Of a stretch of 64,000 bases of DNA, positions 11,501 to 20,008 are shown one piece after another (positions within the stretch are counted from its first letter, which is position 1; every line of letters starts with the position of its first letter). The notes below the pieces were generated by a model. The model searched no databases, was not told the DNA's origin, and saw only the letters and a list, made by a program, of their open reading frames with translations. Both the position numbers and the translations under genes were made by a program. This DNA comes from Chlamydiales bacterium (lineage in GTDB: Bacteria; Chlamydiota; Chlamydiia; Chlamydiales; JAAKFR01), in contig JACKPM010000003.1 of the NCBI GenBank assembly GCA_024233495.1, positions 238,971 to 302,970 of the forward strand, in the 5' to 3' direction.

Positions 11501-12676
11501 ATCAAGGCAATTACAGATCCCTATGAAATTTTGATGTTGACTCAGCATCAAGTGCCCCATATTGATCCAAGTCAGGTTCCGCACGTTTTCCCTCTTCTAT
11601 TGCGCTATTTGAAAACGCCTGAGCAAATTGCGGCTGTGCCTGATGAGAAGGTGCCTATGTTGCAAGAAAGTCAAGTTGCAATGCTTCCATTAGAGAAAGT
11701 TGTTTTTCTGAAAGGGGTTTCTCAAGTGCAAGCGGTAAAAAGAGAGGTGTTCGACTTGATTCAAGTCGTCCCGCCTCTCCGATTTATCCAAGCGTTGAGT
11801 ATTGAACAAGTAGGGTGGATCACGAATCCTGACTGGGTGCCATTTTTGCGCTTTGATATGGTTAAGCATCTGCAAGAAGGGTTGCGCAGCGGGTACATAG
11901 AGAGAGTTCGCGCTCTGCCCACTGCTCAGCTAGAGCTTCTTCCAGACTCTACTTTAGAACATGTTACTGATCGTTGGGACGAACTTTCTGAATCAAGGTT
12001 GTGTCGGTTTCAAGACGCTTTTCTTCTAAAGAATCCAAAGATTGTCAATCGGTTACCTAAAACGCGTATTGGGTGTATCCGGGATCGTGAGCTGGTAAAA
12101 TATGTCAATGGCGTCCAATTCCTAGATCCACGAATGGCTCCTTATATTTTGCCAAAGGAGAAGTTAGGGCAGTGTACTAACCCCAATATTCTGCCCTTTT
12201 TAACCATGCCTGATTATAGGTATGTATCCGACAGTGTGATTGGTTCTTTGACAGACGAAGATTTAACAAAATACGAATCGTATCTAGGCTGGAATCGTCG
12301 CAAAAACGATCCCGAGATATTGCGTATTGAGGAACTGCGTCGTAAGAGGGAAGCCAATGGCAGCTCAGCTCAAGATAAACCCCCTCCTCTTAGCGGAAGG
12401 GTTTCAATCCAGACGAAAACAAGCAGTCGAATAAAGAAGTTTGCCGTTGTCGCAGTGCTTGTTGTTGGTGCTACTGCAACTATATTTGCTCTCTTAGCCC
12501 TCTTCCTTCCAGGGGCGAGAGCCTCAAAGAGCACGCTTTTCTTGGCTAAGGTGAGAAGAGCGCTTGGAGTTCCTGGATTGGTTGTGATGGCAGTGATTGG
12601 AGGGGAACTTGTGCTCGCTCCTGCAGGCTATTTCAGCTGGAGGAGGAATAGACAGATAGTGTACGGAAGAGTCTGA
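2582..12676 (+). CDS. Giant 3364-residue protein with SF2-helicase-like ATPase core (DUF3638/DUF3645-like)
   Basis: One uninterrupted reading frame. The middle holds an ATPase core: Walker A GAGKT near residue 1872, the block LLIMTPQMLQLL near 1953, a candidate Walker B DEID near 2004, GMSGTTW near 2314, TGTDVPLPL near 2480 and the arginine-bearing QTIMRLRDF near 2505. This order and spacing resemble eukaryotic DUF3638/DUF3645 proteins (GEGKSSVI, SGT, RGTDLKLP, QACMRMRKL as I recall them). The N-terminus has GHAM (His ~143), YNTGAG (Asn ~164) and QREGVCAWKS (Cys ~256), possibly a permuted cysteine-peptidase fold. A Glu/Gln-rich segment lies near 2690-2730, a repetitive region with VPH/LP-type motifs near 2985-3200, and two membrane segments near 3285-3310 and 3330-3350. 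Start: TTG at 2582; an in-frame TAA at 2567 rules out a longer start, and no Shine-Dalgarno is visible. Function unknown; an effector or envelope-anchored role is inference only. Confidence 0.9.
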   Translation: MKKRCVLASPLHSKSPALDSPLEEKRASSYDYAKLFARICPKMPPLGLEQKLVPAVFLDGRLKDSGLEGLSTRICAEALAAVLEELEGHIPEVAEVAALFRQLAITALALKSSNHDEVIREVQQLAAGQSLLIPGGWRARPEGHAMIYRFEKYAPGFYNFYLYNTGAGLSYHPTGGSPNGQRYATVLHFEKIPESVIFQGTDSALIQHLLFLLTTVQKDDFEPRVIYEGILRKLWEYQQFPKKALEGRKSQREGVCAWKSGLAVLSHMLERAVYDRVHFYIRWAFVHKIESASTSNEVAIRCHHKAIEIFNLEGSEKLKRGQLSLEEVEAALLASDAVKKKCALQQPPLQLRRQLPALDAPSDLTCSISPLAMGKSCSGHPKNPPPQYPLFSLTDSHEKQLQIIYNWQNPQGDAAIDMWMQMLHYAVAKLPFEEDFWNRSTLSTDVLLNLLERLKEATRVRHGHLSPQEKLTAYTLYVHTFELSKSKSPNAFASVSPYIPSFLENERIFSLKTPFFHLLEPGAQQQYSALLRYQQRYLSKKNFTSFERIPKERRHRRIEGVPKDFDIRVLRAILDEHPEYIGPASAGSFPFECNPSFFRHFLKDPMDDRVKAIGNFLGRGSQIPQESMWVKIFLKSTWLISSFFEKEVLEQDWHSVAPNVSRPYETYGRFINTSAPYLCESVSLSPPYKTLRKDPLLHFDRSFAADTALALPYSEKTTREAESLIQYRQVTALKKGDRDLWLIRQISWANARKELRALQMFLSFKHYPEMFDKEEHRLLFWVELFKSHIIENVVVHDLPQQIAENPVLMIEAAEFVQNGLRYFVEAEKDPLNKLSKTLFFVQIASELYQHIVSLPDSQEKQIFVEMVGRCEAELKRLLEEKKPSFDQKSAIFLHLLHMELAKREEGRRENVVALWCAHTVFRIPGGEYQREVVELEKLMSGRLLLHLLQWQGDESFDWNPSMASVFRILGLEGRDVERWSKTPGKLEFRSGGLTVHLQTGKVFEGGNEISPKVLRPDVNSPVYKNLFGTLTFDYFQNGDFYTFQHPKYGEMRVKGGANFDTTIEFFHEGEWRLYIPRKVVLKHTETTLPLSLVEKPYLHWVKGDFTGSTLIITTEENWKQEVATYCTHERLLRCGPHLVTQGKRQGFTCFGVIDSAQYQEIYRQVDGELHRVVFPRRHSLDGKPLTFLWKEGHLVWGSDLRFFLTEKKMVGFLPVEEYLVVENRAGKKKVLLPVDRISSWDSKAFAAHTKLLVAQRKYPTTEEEFVESKNFYYLEYDLKGRELIPQSVEGQLFLSYLKLQDRNFTQAIALLQQLSLIDQLSLLSQEIFNLIFSCATDGKHRAPECAAIILKAFCLYKAHIEKGPSGVVKSLSPECGKEIVALYKYYDDMERAVPKAFRLTQEEKMAFPFLGDTPNSTSPIILPKMASWDMPPNILPLYSPGAENFITSPISPKERLYRADFWWMWNIAINGTEKEKAYLEVALLKELSYQNDGRGLDVSISTLLLDALNTPGRPHALFPPVEKSGETSLSRFGSSESSRNSEARMKNDEIQNDWVKKIMHWRVQTNNYPSHRKKSPSVQIEALTSEEETLAAGTFDLSCASLNLSEYEEKYLSLHEGLVIIKGRSTPLDRVTFPRTVETSLVPTTYKASVERALDAAEKDYTAGERLLEEKEEVEISPESAQQMTELFRSREANLLEQIGEIELSILELANKLPQERRARAFREADLLSGVAKPLDIFDLEALFLSRKRANFKMSNPALTAEDIHTLYEGIARWEVLQINLLRIQQLEGWLGKIEALDNKPGESTEELVELRKVFCGRIYAILQMDPSKFQGEERSTYLVFNRISGRQPRPDQVRDEEFVRTRPCILTRIMGAGKTSVVAPLWAKRCQDRGVLPVLFVEDALYGPFAHALKTSQKTCFGQEVFTIRYSREQLTEARLRYILKRLKQAKNRGDLLIMTPQMLQLLDLERFLAFKKEVNAPHSDGRLNLLNEILGIFKLQAEGLGDEIDLLLRSNMEVNLPSGEEVNISMPRVALTKVIFDVLCSDTVFAYPDTSMRTFVRLEKKEQTALSELDWKVARKRVAEEIVSHPLLRIGTEKSKQREFIEFVCGEMKDPKNPFITYVDQLLKSEDEEDKEAAQLICLTKLLLVELMPNCFRETGGRNFGRWRDLGQALKTPGKVTPYLAVQTPAPTEFAYHYEALVKHMMLAVQEGVEEEQVKFVCLCMLRSARIQVLQKAIPFHKTDFASLFHHLTGGMDLLDIEQEGMLEEATRRINSSVSRRLAFESETASVHVTYHEERLSSSPHDYERLMHKKLSGMSGTTWNSDGYPIHLADNVKPDEGTQGRINKCVMMRKRETQVEVFTSADIKAELEKFYDEKKNTFVTGIFDSGAFFGKRGLSNRQVAEKILELMLEKQVSQRAVLFFDKPPGGVQANQFAAVVALPSGEITYRLIEGTSAQDIAKAGFESSNEYILFLPERQTTGTDVPLPLTAQAVVTVDETMTMRTFHQTIMRLRDFTNRQRVHFLVSPVVAEKCPSGTDMIDYILQLCVVNEARAKADSMLRSYKQMIDQVVKDHFRKKIERYSQLPIDQKIAFEKFYHPFVFPSNTDDLCGQFLGIEEDVPTIHSLELYAARLTARLEAQKAKVEGMYVGESLSEEVQSIRNEVNEILERAAHHKEGFSDTVHMIREKKAEEGPSMQAEMLQESQVQQEQRADVKVELELSVQLEQELQQLLSTGEHLMPREQDKWFLEKAQVEGMIAAMQAGKYVAGVHPFANSILNTLNVPESYQRFAACFDSPLFATTNFLEPVEGGTFAIMNPLYRPANQVLVLQKSDSRYVFLLLSEAEAEGVARVLRESIHERVWLVAPSATPMAPSKSPFPIRDPEVRAALLEINLIRGSLSTIHDLKMSLEALCWAASSVVDAKRDFLRLRFAKIPIEQDILACSGLLTGCVSEKRTLTTVASFEETTPVEVNPAVIKAITDPYEILMLTQHQVPHIDPSQVPHVFPLLLRYLKTPEQIAAVPDEKVPMLQESQVAMLPLEKVVFLKGVSQVQAVKREVFDLIQVVPPLRFIQALSIEQVGWITNPDWVPFLRFDMVKHLQEGLRSGYIERVRALPTAQLELLPDSTLEHVTDRWDELSESRLCRFQDAFLLKNPKIVNRLPKTRIGCIRDRELVKYVNGVQFLDPRMAPYILPKEKLGQCTNPNILPFLTMPDYRYVSDSVIGSLTDEDLTKYESYLGWNRRKNDPEILRIEELRRKREANGSSAQDKPPPLSGRVSIQTKTSSRIKKFAVVAVLVVGATATIFALLALFLPGARASKSTLFLAKVRRALGVPGLVVMAVIGGELVLAPAGYFSWRRNRQIVYGRV

Positions 12677-12684
12677 AAAAGAAG

Positions 12685-12759
12685 GGCGAACGACGGGTCT
12701 CGAACCCGCGACCTCCGGAACCACAATCCAGCGCTCTAACCAACTGAGCTACGTCCGCC
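12685..12759 (-). tRNA. tRNA-His (GTG anticodon)
   Basis: The minus strand folds into a full cloverleaf. The acceptor stem has the extra 5' G (position -1) opposite C73 that is the identity mark of tRNA-His. The D arm is AGCTC/GAGC, the anticodon stem CTGGA/TCCGG encloses loop TTGTGGT with anticodon GTG, and the T arm is GCGGG-TTCGAGA-CCCGT. The CCA end is not fully encoded (only the first C follows). It lies 8 bases after the stop of the giant gene, on the opposite strand. Confidence 0.97.
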
Positions 12760-13009
12760 ACGAATCTGAAGGATTTTGTCTAAACACCTAAAAAAAGTCA
12801 ACGCTGGAGTGTTTAAGTGAGCATATCAGCAAAAATAAGAGTTGTTGAAAGCATTCTCTTTTTGTCTAATGTGTCACCAAACTGGATCCATTCAACGGGG
12901 TGCTCACTTGCGAAAAGGGCTGCTCTATGAGTAGACGCAGGTAGAGACGTTGATGGCTTTTGCAAAAGCTCCAAGGTTGCTTGCTATTAAAGTCATAGTT
13001 GCCTGGATA

Positions 13010-13171
13010 TATAGTCAAATCGGTTGAAAATTTTACAAATTCATACCATTTGGCTTCACCAAAGATCGTGCTCGTTCTCATAGACCATCAATGGTCTAAG
13101 TCGAACTCCGCGCTTACTTTGGCTTTGCCATCTAGCACGAATTTGTAAAATTTTCAACCAATTGGACTATA
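13010..13171. repeat. MITE-like element, family A, copy 1
   Basis: A 162-base element with terminal inverted repeats of about 30 bases; the left end contains AATCGGTTGAAAATTTTACA and the right end its near-exact complement. The interior has a small hairpin around AGACCATcaATGGTCT. The ends abut TA/AT bases, compatible with TA target duplication as in Tc1/mariner or IS630-type elements, although no transposase is present. A second near-identical copy lies at 40346-40512, a solo right end at 39857-39879, and a diverged relative at 62335-62495. Confidence 0.85.
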
Positions 13172-13269
13172 TCGTATTTGGGAGTGGCTCTTCCAGCTTT
13201 TCATATAAGAGTCCTTGTAACAGAATGTCACGTAAGGAATGCCTAGTAAGCAGAGTGCTGAAATAGTGA

Positions 13270-13676
13270 CTAGATGGCGTCGTCAAATTTTCTCCTTTGT
13301 CAGCCGGATCTTTTTTGCCAAAATGCACCCTCGCAACCTCTGAAGTAGCGCTTTGGCTACTCCCTTCACTTTCGATTGCGCATTTTGCCTAGATGGTGTC
13401 GTCAAATTTTCTCCTTTGTCAGCCGGATCTTTTCTGCCAAAATGCACCCTCGCAACCTCAGAAGTAGCGCTTTGGCTACTCCCTTCACTTTCGATTGCGC
13501 ATTTTGCCTAGATGGCGTCGTCAAATTTTCTCCTTTGTCAGCCGGATCTTTTCTGCCAAAATACACCCTCGCAACCTCAGAAGTAGCGCTTTGGCTACTC
13601 CCTTCGCTTTCGATTGCGCATTTTGCCTAGAAAATCTCTCGCCTCACAAAGGAGAAAATTTGACGATGCCATCTAG
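13270..13676. repeat. MITE-like element, family B, with a triplicated 119-base unit
   Basis: Three head-to-tail units of exactly 119 bases (13270-13388, 13389-13507, 13508-13626), each opening with CTAGATGG and TCAAATTTTCTCCTTTGT, are followed by a single inverted end (ACAAAGGAGAAAATTTGA...CCATCTAG) finishing at 13676. A one-unit version of the same element lies at 21995-22163, so this copy appears to be the basic element with its left part amplified. The units differ at only a few positions. A hairpin AGTAGCGCTTTGGCTACT sits inside each unit. The open frames across it are repeat artefacts, not genes. Confidence 0.9.
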
Positions 13677-14102
13677 GCGCTTCGGTTCAACGGGCTCGCC
13701 GTGGAAAAGTTGAATCTCCTCGCCAGCAGAAAGCAGAGTGGCTTGCACAAGCTCACTGCGTGTAGCCTAAAGGGGAGATAGCGGAGGTGTTTCTAGGCAG
13801 AGAGCTCTGGAAGAGACACCATTGATCAAGAGGATCTCAGCTGTACCTCCTGCAATGGTGGCTGAAAAGCGTGCCATGTCCAAAGGTGGCAAAATAGTCG
13901 CAAGAGCAAGAAAAGCTCCCTATATAAAGGCTTCGATGCTCAGAGCAAGGCCAAATTGCTTATGGCAGTAGCTATATTGTCTAGGTAAAGGGAGTGTTGG
14001 TGAGCTAGCTATGATCATTTCTGAAGACTCCATTTTGTTTGCTAAGGGTGGACTTGAACACATGAAAGGGACAAAAAACACTAAAATAAAAGTTTTTCTC
14101 AT

Positions 14103-14356
14103 GAAAATTTGACTGATTTTTAAGGGTTTACGATTTTTTGTGAAAAAAGTGAGAAAAAGCTGTTGTGGATAAATGCGGCGATTGAGTATTGTTTTGCCTT
14201 CTTGACCGCGAGGTTGAGAGAAAACACAGTCTCCGAGCTGTGTGAGCGATCTTGACAACGATATAGAGACAGAATGCAGATCGCTTGCCAATTTGGCAAG
14301 TAGGTTTGTCGTAGAGCTTCGGCTCTACACCCGTTAATTATAATAATAAAGTTTTT
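14103..14356 (+). promoter_or_regulatory. rRNA operon leader with 16S processing arm
   Basis: No gene is seen here. Bases 14254-14280 are complementary, with few mismatches, to 15955-15982 in the 16S-23S spacer (core GACAACGATA pairing with TATCGTTGTC). They should form the long stem that RNase III cuts to release pre-16S RNA. Two further hairpins lie between the stem and the mature 5' end: CTTGCCAATTTGGCAAG at 14284-14300 and GTAGAGcttcggCTCTAC at 14311-14328. The promoter must lie upstream of 14254; the best weak match is TTGTGG (14163) and TATTGT (14187) 18 bases apart, which I do not consider firm. Confidence 0.6.
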
Positions 14357-15898
<1,542 letters not shown>

Positions 15899-16144
15899 TT
15901 AAGGACAAGTTGGTCATGACCTTGGTCTTGACTCAAACTAGGTTGAGACAAACATTCTGTATTCTGTTTCTTTATCGTTGTCGAGGCGTGTCTCGACAGA
16001 AGATGTAATCAAGTATATTAAGAGCCTCGTTTAGAGGCTCTGATAAGCGTTATTTAAATACAATTTTACTTGTTATAAGTGGCGCTTGAGAATCAAGAAT
16101 CATATAAAAAAAGACGTGTGGCAGTTTGACCGAATAGGTTTTTT
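15899..16144 (+). other. 16S-23S internal spacer, no tRNA genes
   Basis: The 246-base spacer contains no tRNA cloverleaf. It holds the 3' arm of the 16S stem (15955-15982), a hairpin GTCGAGgcgtgtCTCGAC (15979-15996), a hairpin AGAGCCTCgtttaGAGGCTCT (16021-16041), and several segments complementary to sequence after the 23S gene. For example, GATGTAATCAAGT near 16000 pairs with ACTTGATTACATC near 19798, and CGCTTGAGAA near 16085 pairs with TTCTCAAGCG near 19765. Together these make the pre-23S processing stalk, whose 3' side fills 19696-19812 up to the 5S gene. Confidence 0.75.
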
Positions 16145-18127
16145 GGTCAAGCTACTAAGAGCTACTGGTGGATGCCTTGGCATCAACAGGCGATGAAGGA
16201 CGCGATTACCTGCGATAATCTTCGGGGAGCTGGAAAGAAGCTTTGATCCGGAGGATTCCGAATGGGGCAACCCGGTGGGACTAATCTCCCATCATCTTAT
16301 ACTGAATTCATAGGTATGAGAGGCGATACCCGCCGAACTGAAACATCTCAGTAAGCGGAGGAAAAGAAATCAAACAGAGATTCCCATAGTAGCGGCGAGC
16401 GAAGTGGGAATAGCCCAAACCGAAGCCTTTGGCTTCGGGGTTGTAGGACCAGTCAAAAGATTAGGGATCTCTAGCCGAACATTTTTGGAAAACTAGGCGA
16501 TACAGGGTGATAGCCCCGTAGGCGAAAGAGTGAACTAACAGGATTGGCACCTGAGTAGGGCCGGACACGGGAAACCCGGTCTGAACCTGGGGAGACCACT
16601 CTCCAAGGCTAAATACTCGTTGATGACCGATAGTGAACCAGTACTGTGAAGGAAAGGCGAAAAGAACCCCTGTTAGGGGAGTGAAATAGAACCTGAAACC
16701 AGTAGCTTATAAACGGTCGAAGGCCTATGGTCCTTTTAGGGCAATGGCTGACGGCGTGCCTTTTGCATGATGAGCCAGGGAGTTACGTTATATGGCAAGG
16801 TTAAGGGACTACGTTCCGAAGCCGAAGCGAAAGCGAGTCTTAACAGGGCGAATAGTCGTATGGCGTAGACACGAAACCAAGTGATCTATCCATGGTCAGG
16901 TTGAAGCTGGGGTAACACCTAGTGGAGGACCGAACCAGTATCTGTTGAAATAGATTTGGATGAACTGTGGATAGGGGTGAAAGGCCAATCAAACTTGGAA
17001 ATATCTTGTTCTCTCCGAAATAACTTTAGGGTTAGCCTCGAAATTAAGCAATTGGGGGTAGAGCACTGGATTCCCACGGGGGCCTACCGGCCTACCAACG
17101 GAAACCAAACTCCGAATACCAATTGCAAGTTCGGGAGTTAGACAGTGGGGGATAAGCTTCATTGTCGAAAGGGGAACAGCCCAGATCGTCGATTAAGGCC
17201 CCTAATTCTATGCTAAGTGAGTAAGGTGGTGAAGTTTCTAAAACAGTTGGAATGTTGGCTTAGAGGCAGCAATCATTTAAAGAGTGCGTAACAGCTCACC
17301 AATCGAGAGACTTTGCGCCGATAATTATCGGGACTAAGCATAGAGCCGAAATCACGGGTGTATCTTTTGATACGCGGTAGGAGAGCGTAGTATTCAGCAC
17401 TGAAGGTGTACCGTAAGGAGCGCTGGAGCGGATACTAGTGAAAATCCATGGCATAAGTACACGTTAAAGGAGGTGAAAATCCTCCTCGCCGAAAACCGAA
17501 GGTTTCCAGGGTAAAGCTCGTCTTCCCTGGGTTAGTCGGCCCCTAAGTCCAGGCGGAAACGCGTAGGCGATGGGAAGCAGGTTAAATATTCCTGCACCAC
17601 CTAAAACTATGATGATGAGATGACGGAGTATGTTAAGCACGCGGACGATTGGAAGTGTCCGTGGCACAGTGAGGTTGGTTAGTAGGCAAATCCGCTAACA
17701 TAATGCCAGGCTGTGACCAAGGGGAATCTTCGGAGGAACCGATGGTGTAGCGCTAGGCTTCCAGGAAATAGTCTCTAATCGTTGATGGTGACCGTACTAA
17801 AACCGACACAGGTAGGTGAGATGAATATTCTCAGGCGCGCGAGTTAACTCTCGTTAAGGAACTCGGCAAATTATCCTCGTAACTTCGGGAGAAGAGGAGC
17901 CATTTGGTGTGATTGTGCTTGCCACATGAGCACCGAGTGGTCGCAGAGAATAGGCCCAGGCGACTGTTTACCAAAAACACAGCACTATGCAAACCCGCGT
18001 AAGGGGAAGTATATGGTGTGACGCCTGCCCAATGCCAAAAGGTCAAAGGGAGGTGTTAGTTCTTCGGAACGAAGCACTGAACTAAAGCCCTGGTGAATGG
18101 CGGCCGTAACTATAACGGTCCTAAGGT

Positions 18128-18740
18128 TTTAGCAAGCTTTAGTAAAACCAAACTATATGCGGGGAAGCCCTCAAAAACTTTTAGTACTCGTCACTTCAGT
18201 GGCAGTAAAAATCTAAAAGACAGGGGGGTAATCCGCAGGAAAGACCAAAAGATTAATTTTGGAATCCTCAGAGACTATACGTTTGGAGTTTGTTATGCAG
18301 TTAGAAACACAATGGATTGTTGGTTTTATAGATGGTGAAGGTTGTTTTCGCATAGCGATTAATCGCGATGAGGAGATGACTTTAGGATTTCAGGTTTTAC
18401 CTGAGTTCACTGTTGTCCAACATGAGAGAGATATTCAAATCTTATACGCTTTGAAAAAGCATTTTGGTTGTGGAGTGGTTCGCAAGAATCAAGACAGTCG
18501 AATTGCCTATCAAGTGAAGAGTTTTGATCATCTTAGGGATGTAATTGTCCCATTTTTTGAGAAGCACGAGCTTAAAACTAAAAGGCGCGTGGATTTTCAA
18601 AAGTTTCGAAAAGTCCTTCTCCTTATGGAGAGAGGCAAGCATTTGACTCAAGAGGGCCTTGAAGAGATTCAGGGCATTAAGGAGCAAATGAACAAGCTAA
18701 GATAGAGTCCGACTCTTGTGGAAACACAAGAGAGCAATCG
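18128..18740 (+). ncRNA. Group I intron in 23S rRNA (domain IV)
   Basis: The boundaries follow from exon conservation: the 5' exon ends CTAAGGT (18121-18127) and the 3' exon resumes AGCGAAA at 18741, with the intron ending in G at 18740. P1 can form between exon CTAAGGT and the internal guide GCTTTAG at 18136-18142, giving the canonical U.G pair at the 5' splice site. P4 is TGCGG (18158-18162) with CCGCA (18233-18237). The R element GAGACTATAC (18271-18280) and the S element GATAGAGTCC (18701-18710) form P7. P9 is CTCTTGTGgaaaCACAAGAG. The inserted ORF lies between R and S. The insertion falls inside the segment recognised by I-CeuI in algal chloroplasts, close to E. coli position 1931. Confidence 0.93.
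18295..18705 (+). CDS. LAGLIDADG homing endonuclease encoded in the 23S intron
   Basis: 136 residues from ATG 18295, which has GGAG seven bases upstream. A TTG at 18259 would extend it by 12 residues into the intron P7 strand and is less likely. The motif WIVGFIDGEGCF at the N-terminus is a single LAGLIDADG helix with its catalytic acidic residue, so the enzyme should act as a homodimer on a near-palindromic site. Downstream features of the family are visible: FQVLPEFTVVQHERD, a short beta-rich segment, and YQVKSFDHLRDVIVPFFE. The stop codon lies inside the intron S element, so coding and ribozyme sequences overlap. The role is to spread the intron by cutting intronless 23S genes. No disabling mutation is visible. 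Confidence 0.95.
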   Translation: MQLETQWIVGFIDGEGCFRIAINRDEEMTLGFQVLPEFTVVQHERDIQILYALKKHFGCGVVRKNQDSRIAYQVKSFDHLRDVIVPFFEKHELKTKRRVDFQKFRKVLLLMERGKHLTQEGLEEIQGIKEQMNKLR

Positions 18741-18790
<50 letters not shown>

Positions 18791-18859
18791 TTTGGGCGCT
18801 GTCTCAACGAGAGGCTCGGTGAAATTGTAGTAGCAGTGAAGATGCTGTTTACCCGCAAA

Positions 18860-18891
<32 letters not shown>

Positions 18892-19167
18892 CTTTGGTAT
18901 TGGCTTCTGATTTGTCATGTGTAGGATAACCGGGAGACTTTGATCTGGCGTCGTCAGGCGTTAGGGAGTCATCCTTGAAATACCGGTCTTGACAAGTCGG
19001 GAATCTAACACTCTCCCATGAATCTGGGAAGTGGACAGTGCCAGACGGGCAGTTTTACTGGGGCGGTATCCTCCTAAAGTGTAACGGAGGAGTTCAAAGC
19101 TTACCTCATCGTGGTTGGTCATCACGAGTAGAGCGTAAAGGTATAAGGTAAGTTGACTGTGAGACTT

Positions 19168-19207
<40 letters not shown>

Positions 19208-19234
19208 CGGTGGAATGTGGAATCGCCGTCGCTT

Positions 19235-19271
<37 letters not shown>

Positions 19272-19298
19272 GCCACCAAGAGTTCATATCGACGTGGC

Positions 19299-19339
<41 letters not shown>

Positions 19340-19815
19340 TAGAAGGTCCCAAGGGTTTGGCTGTTCGCCAATTAAAGCGGTACGCGAGCTGGGTTCAAAA
19401 CGTCGTGAGACAGTTTGGTCCCTATCCTTTGCGGGCGCAGGATACTTGAGAGGAGCTGCTCCTAGTACGAGAGGACCGGAGTGGACGAACCAATGGTGTT
19501 CCGGTTGTTCTACCAAGAGCATAGCCGGGTAGCTACGTTCGGAAAGGATAAGCGTTGAAAGCATCTAAACGCCAAGCCTCCCTCAAGATAAGGTATCCCT
19601 AGAGACTCCATGAAGACTACATGGTTGATAGGTTGGGTGTGTAAGCACAGTAATGTGTTAAGCTAACCAATACTAATTAGTCCATCGGCTTGACCATTTT
19701 TATCATAAGCTTGAGTCAATAGCTCAAGAAAATGGTTACTGCTGTATGTCTTTATGATTTAAGTTTCTCAAGCGTCGTTTAGAGCAAGTAAGGAACACTT
19801 GATTACATCTTTTTA

Positions 19816-19927
19816 TTGGTGGCTATAGAGAAGGGGGTATACCTGACCCCATTCCGAACTCAGAAGTCAAGCCCTTCTTCGCCGATGGTACTGCGCACAA
19901 GAGTGTGGGAGAGTAGGTTGCTGCCAA
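19816..19927 (+). rRNA. 5S ribosomal RNA
   Basis: About 112 bases, closed by TTGGTGGC at the 5' end and GCTGCCAA at the 3' end. It includes the conserved loop blocks ACCTGACCCCATTCCGAACTC and GATGGTACTGC. It follows the 23S processing stalk directly and is followed by the operon terminator. Confidence 0.95.
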
Positions 19928-19938
19928 TTTTTATTTAC

Positions 19939-19973
19939 GCCCGCTCAATAGAGATATTGAGTGGGCTTTTTTT
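19939..19973 (+). terminator. Rho-independent terminator of the rRNA operon
   Basis: Perfectly matched arms GCCCGCTCAAT and ATTGAGTGGGC (one G.U pair) around loop AGAGAT, followed by a run of seven T. It lies 11 bases after the 5S gene. Confidence 0.93.
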
Positions 19974-20008
19974 ATAGGATCAAAATTTAAATTTTATATG
20001 GAGATAAA

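Larger units (their letters stand above)
12813..14102 (-). pseudogene. Decayed secreted or membrane protein gene split by two MITE-like elements
   Basis: Reading the minus strand from ATG 14102 gives a signal-peptide-like start (MRKTFILVFFVPFMCSSPP; the Cys could be a lipobox) and runs 60 codons to a TAG at 13920. The same frame continues coherently (GAFLALATILPPLDMARFS, then TAEILLINGVSSRA), meets another TAG near 13770, and continues (ATRSELVQATLLSAGEE) until it reaches the element at 13270-13676. Between the elements the frame TISALCLLGIPYVTFCYKD is open. After the element at 13010-13171 coding sense resumes (YPGNYDFNSKQPWSFCKSH), then needs a frameshift to reach FASEHPVEWIQFGDTLDKKR and the stop at 12813. 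The simplest reading is one dead gene. Its family is not recognised. If the first 60 codons are still expressed they would give a short exported peptide. Confidence 0.5.

Noticed and set aside
13270..13626. Three regular repeats suggestive of a CRISPR array
   Set aside because: The units are 119 bases, contiguous and without unique spacers; they belong to an inverted-repeat element that also occurs as a single unit elsewhere.
13376..13713. Overlapping open frames with repeated Phe/Ser/Leu-rich sequence
   Set aside because: They simply translate the tandem repeat; no start signals and no independent coding character.
14252..14257. TTGACA as -35 box of an rRNA promoter
   Set aside because: It overlaps the 5' arm of the 16S processing stem and no suitable -10 hexamer follows; it is better explained as part of the stem.
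15899..16144. tRNA-Ile/Ala in the 16S-23S spacer
   Set aside because: No cloverleaf or TTCGA-type T loop is present.
18259..18294. TTG start extending the intron endonuclease by 12 residues
   Set aside because: It would begin inside the P7 strand and lacks a ribosome site, whereas ATG 18295 has GGAG and starts just before the LAGLIDADG helix.
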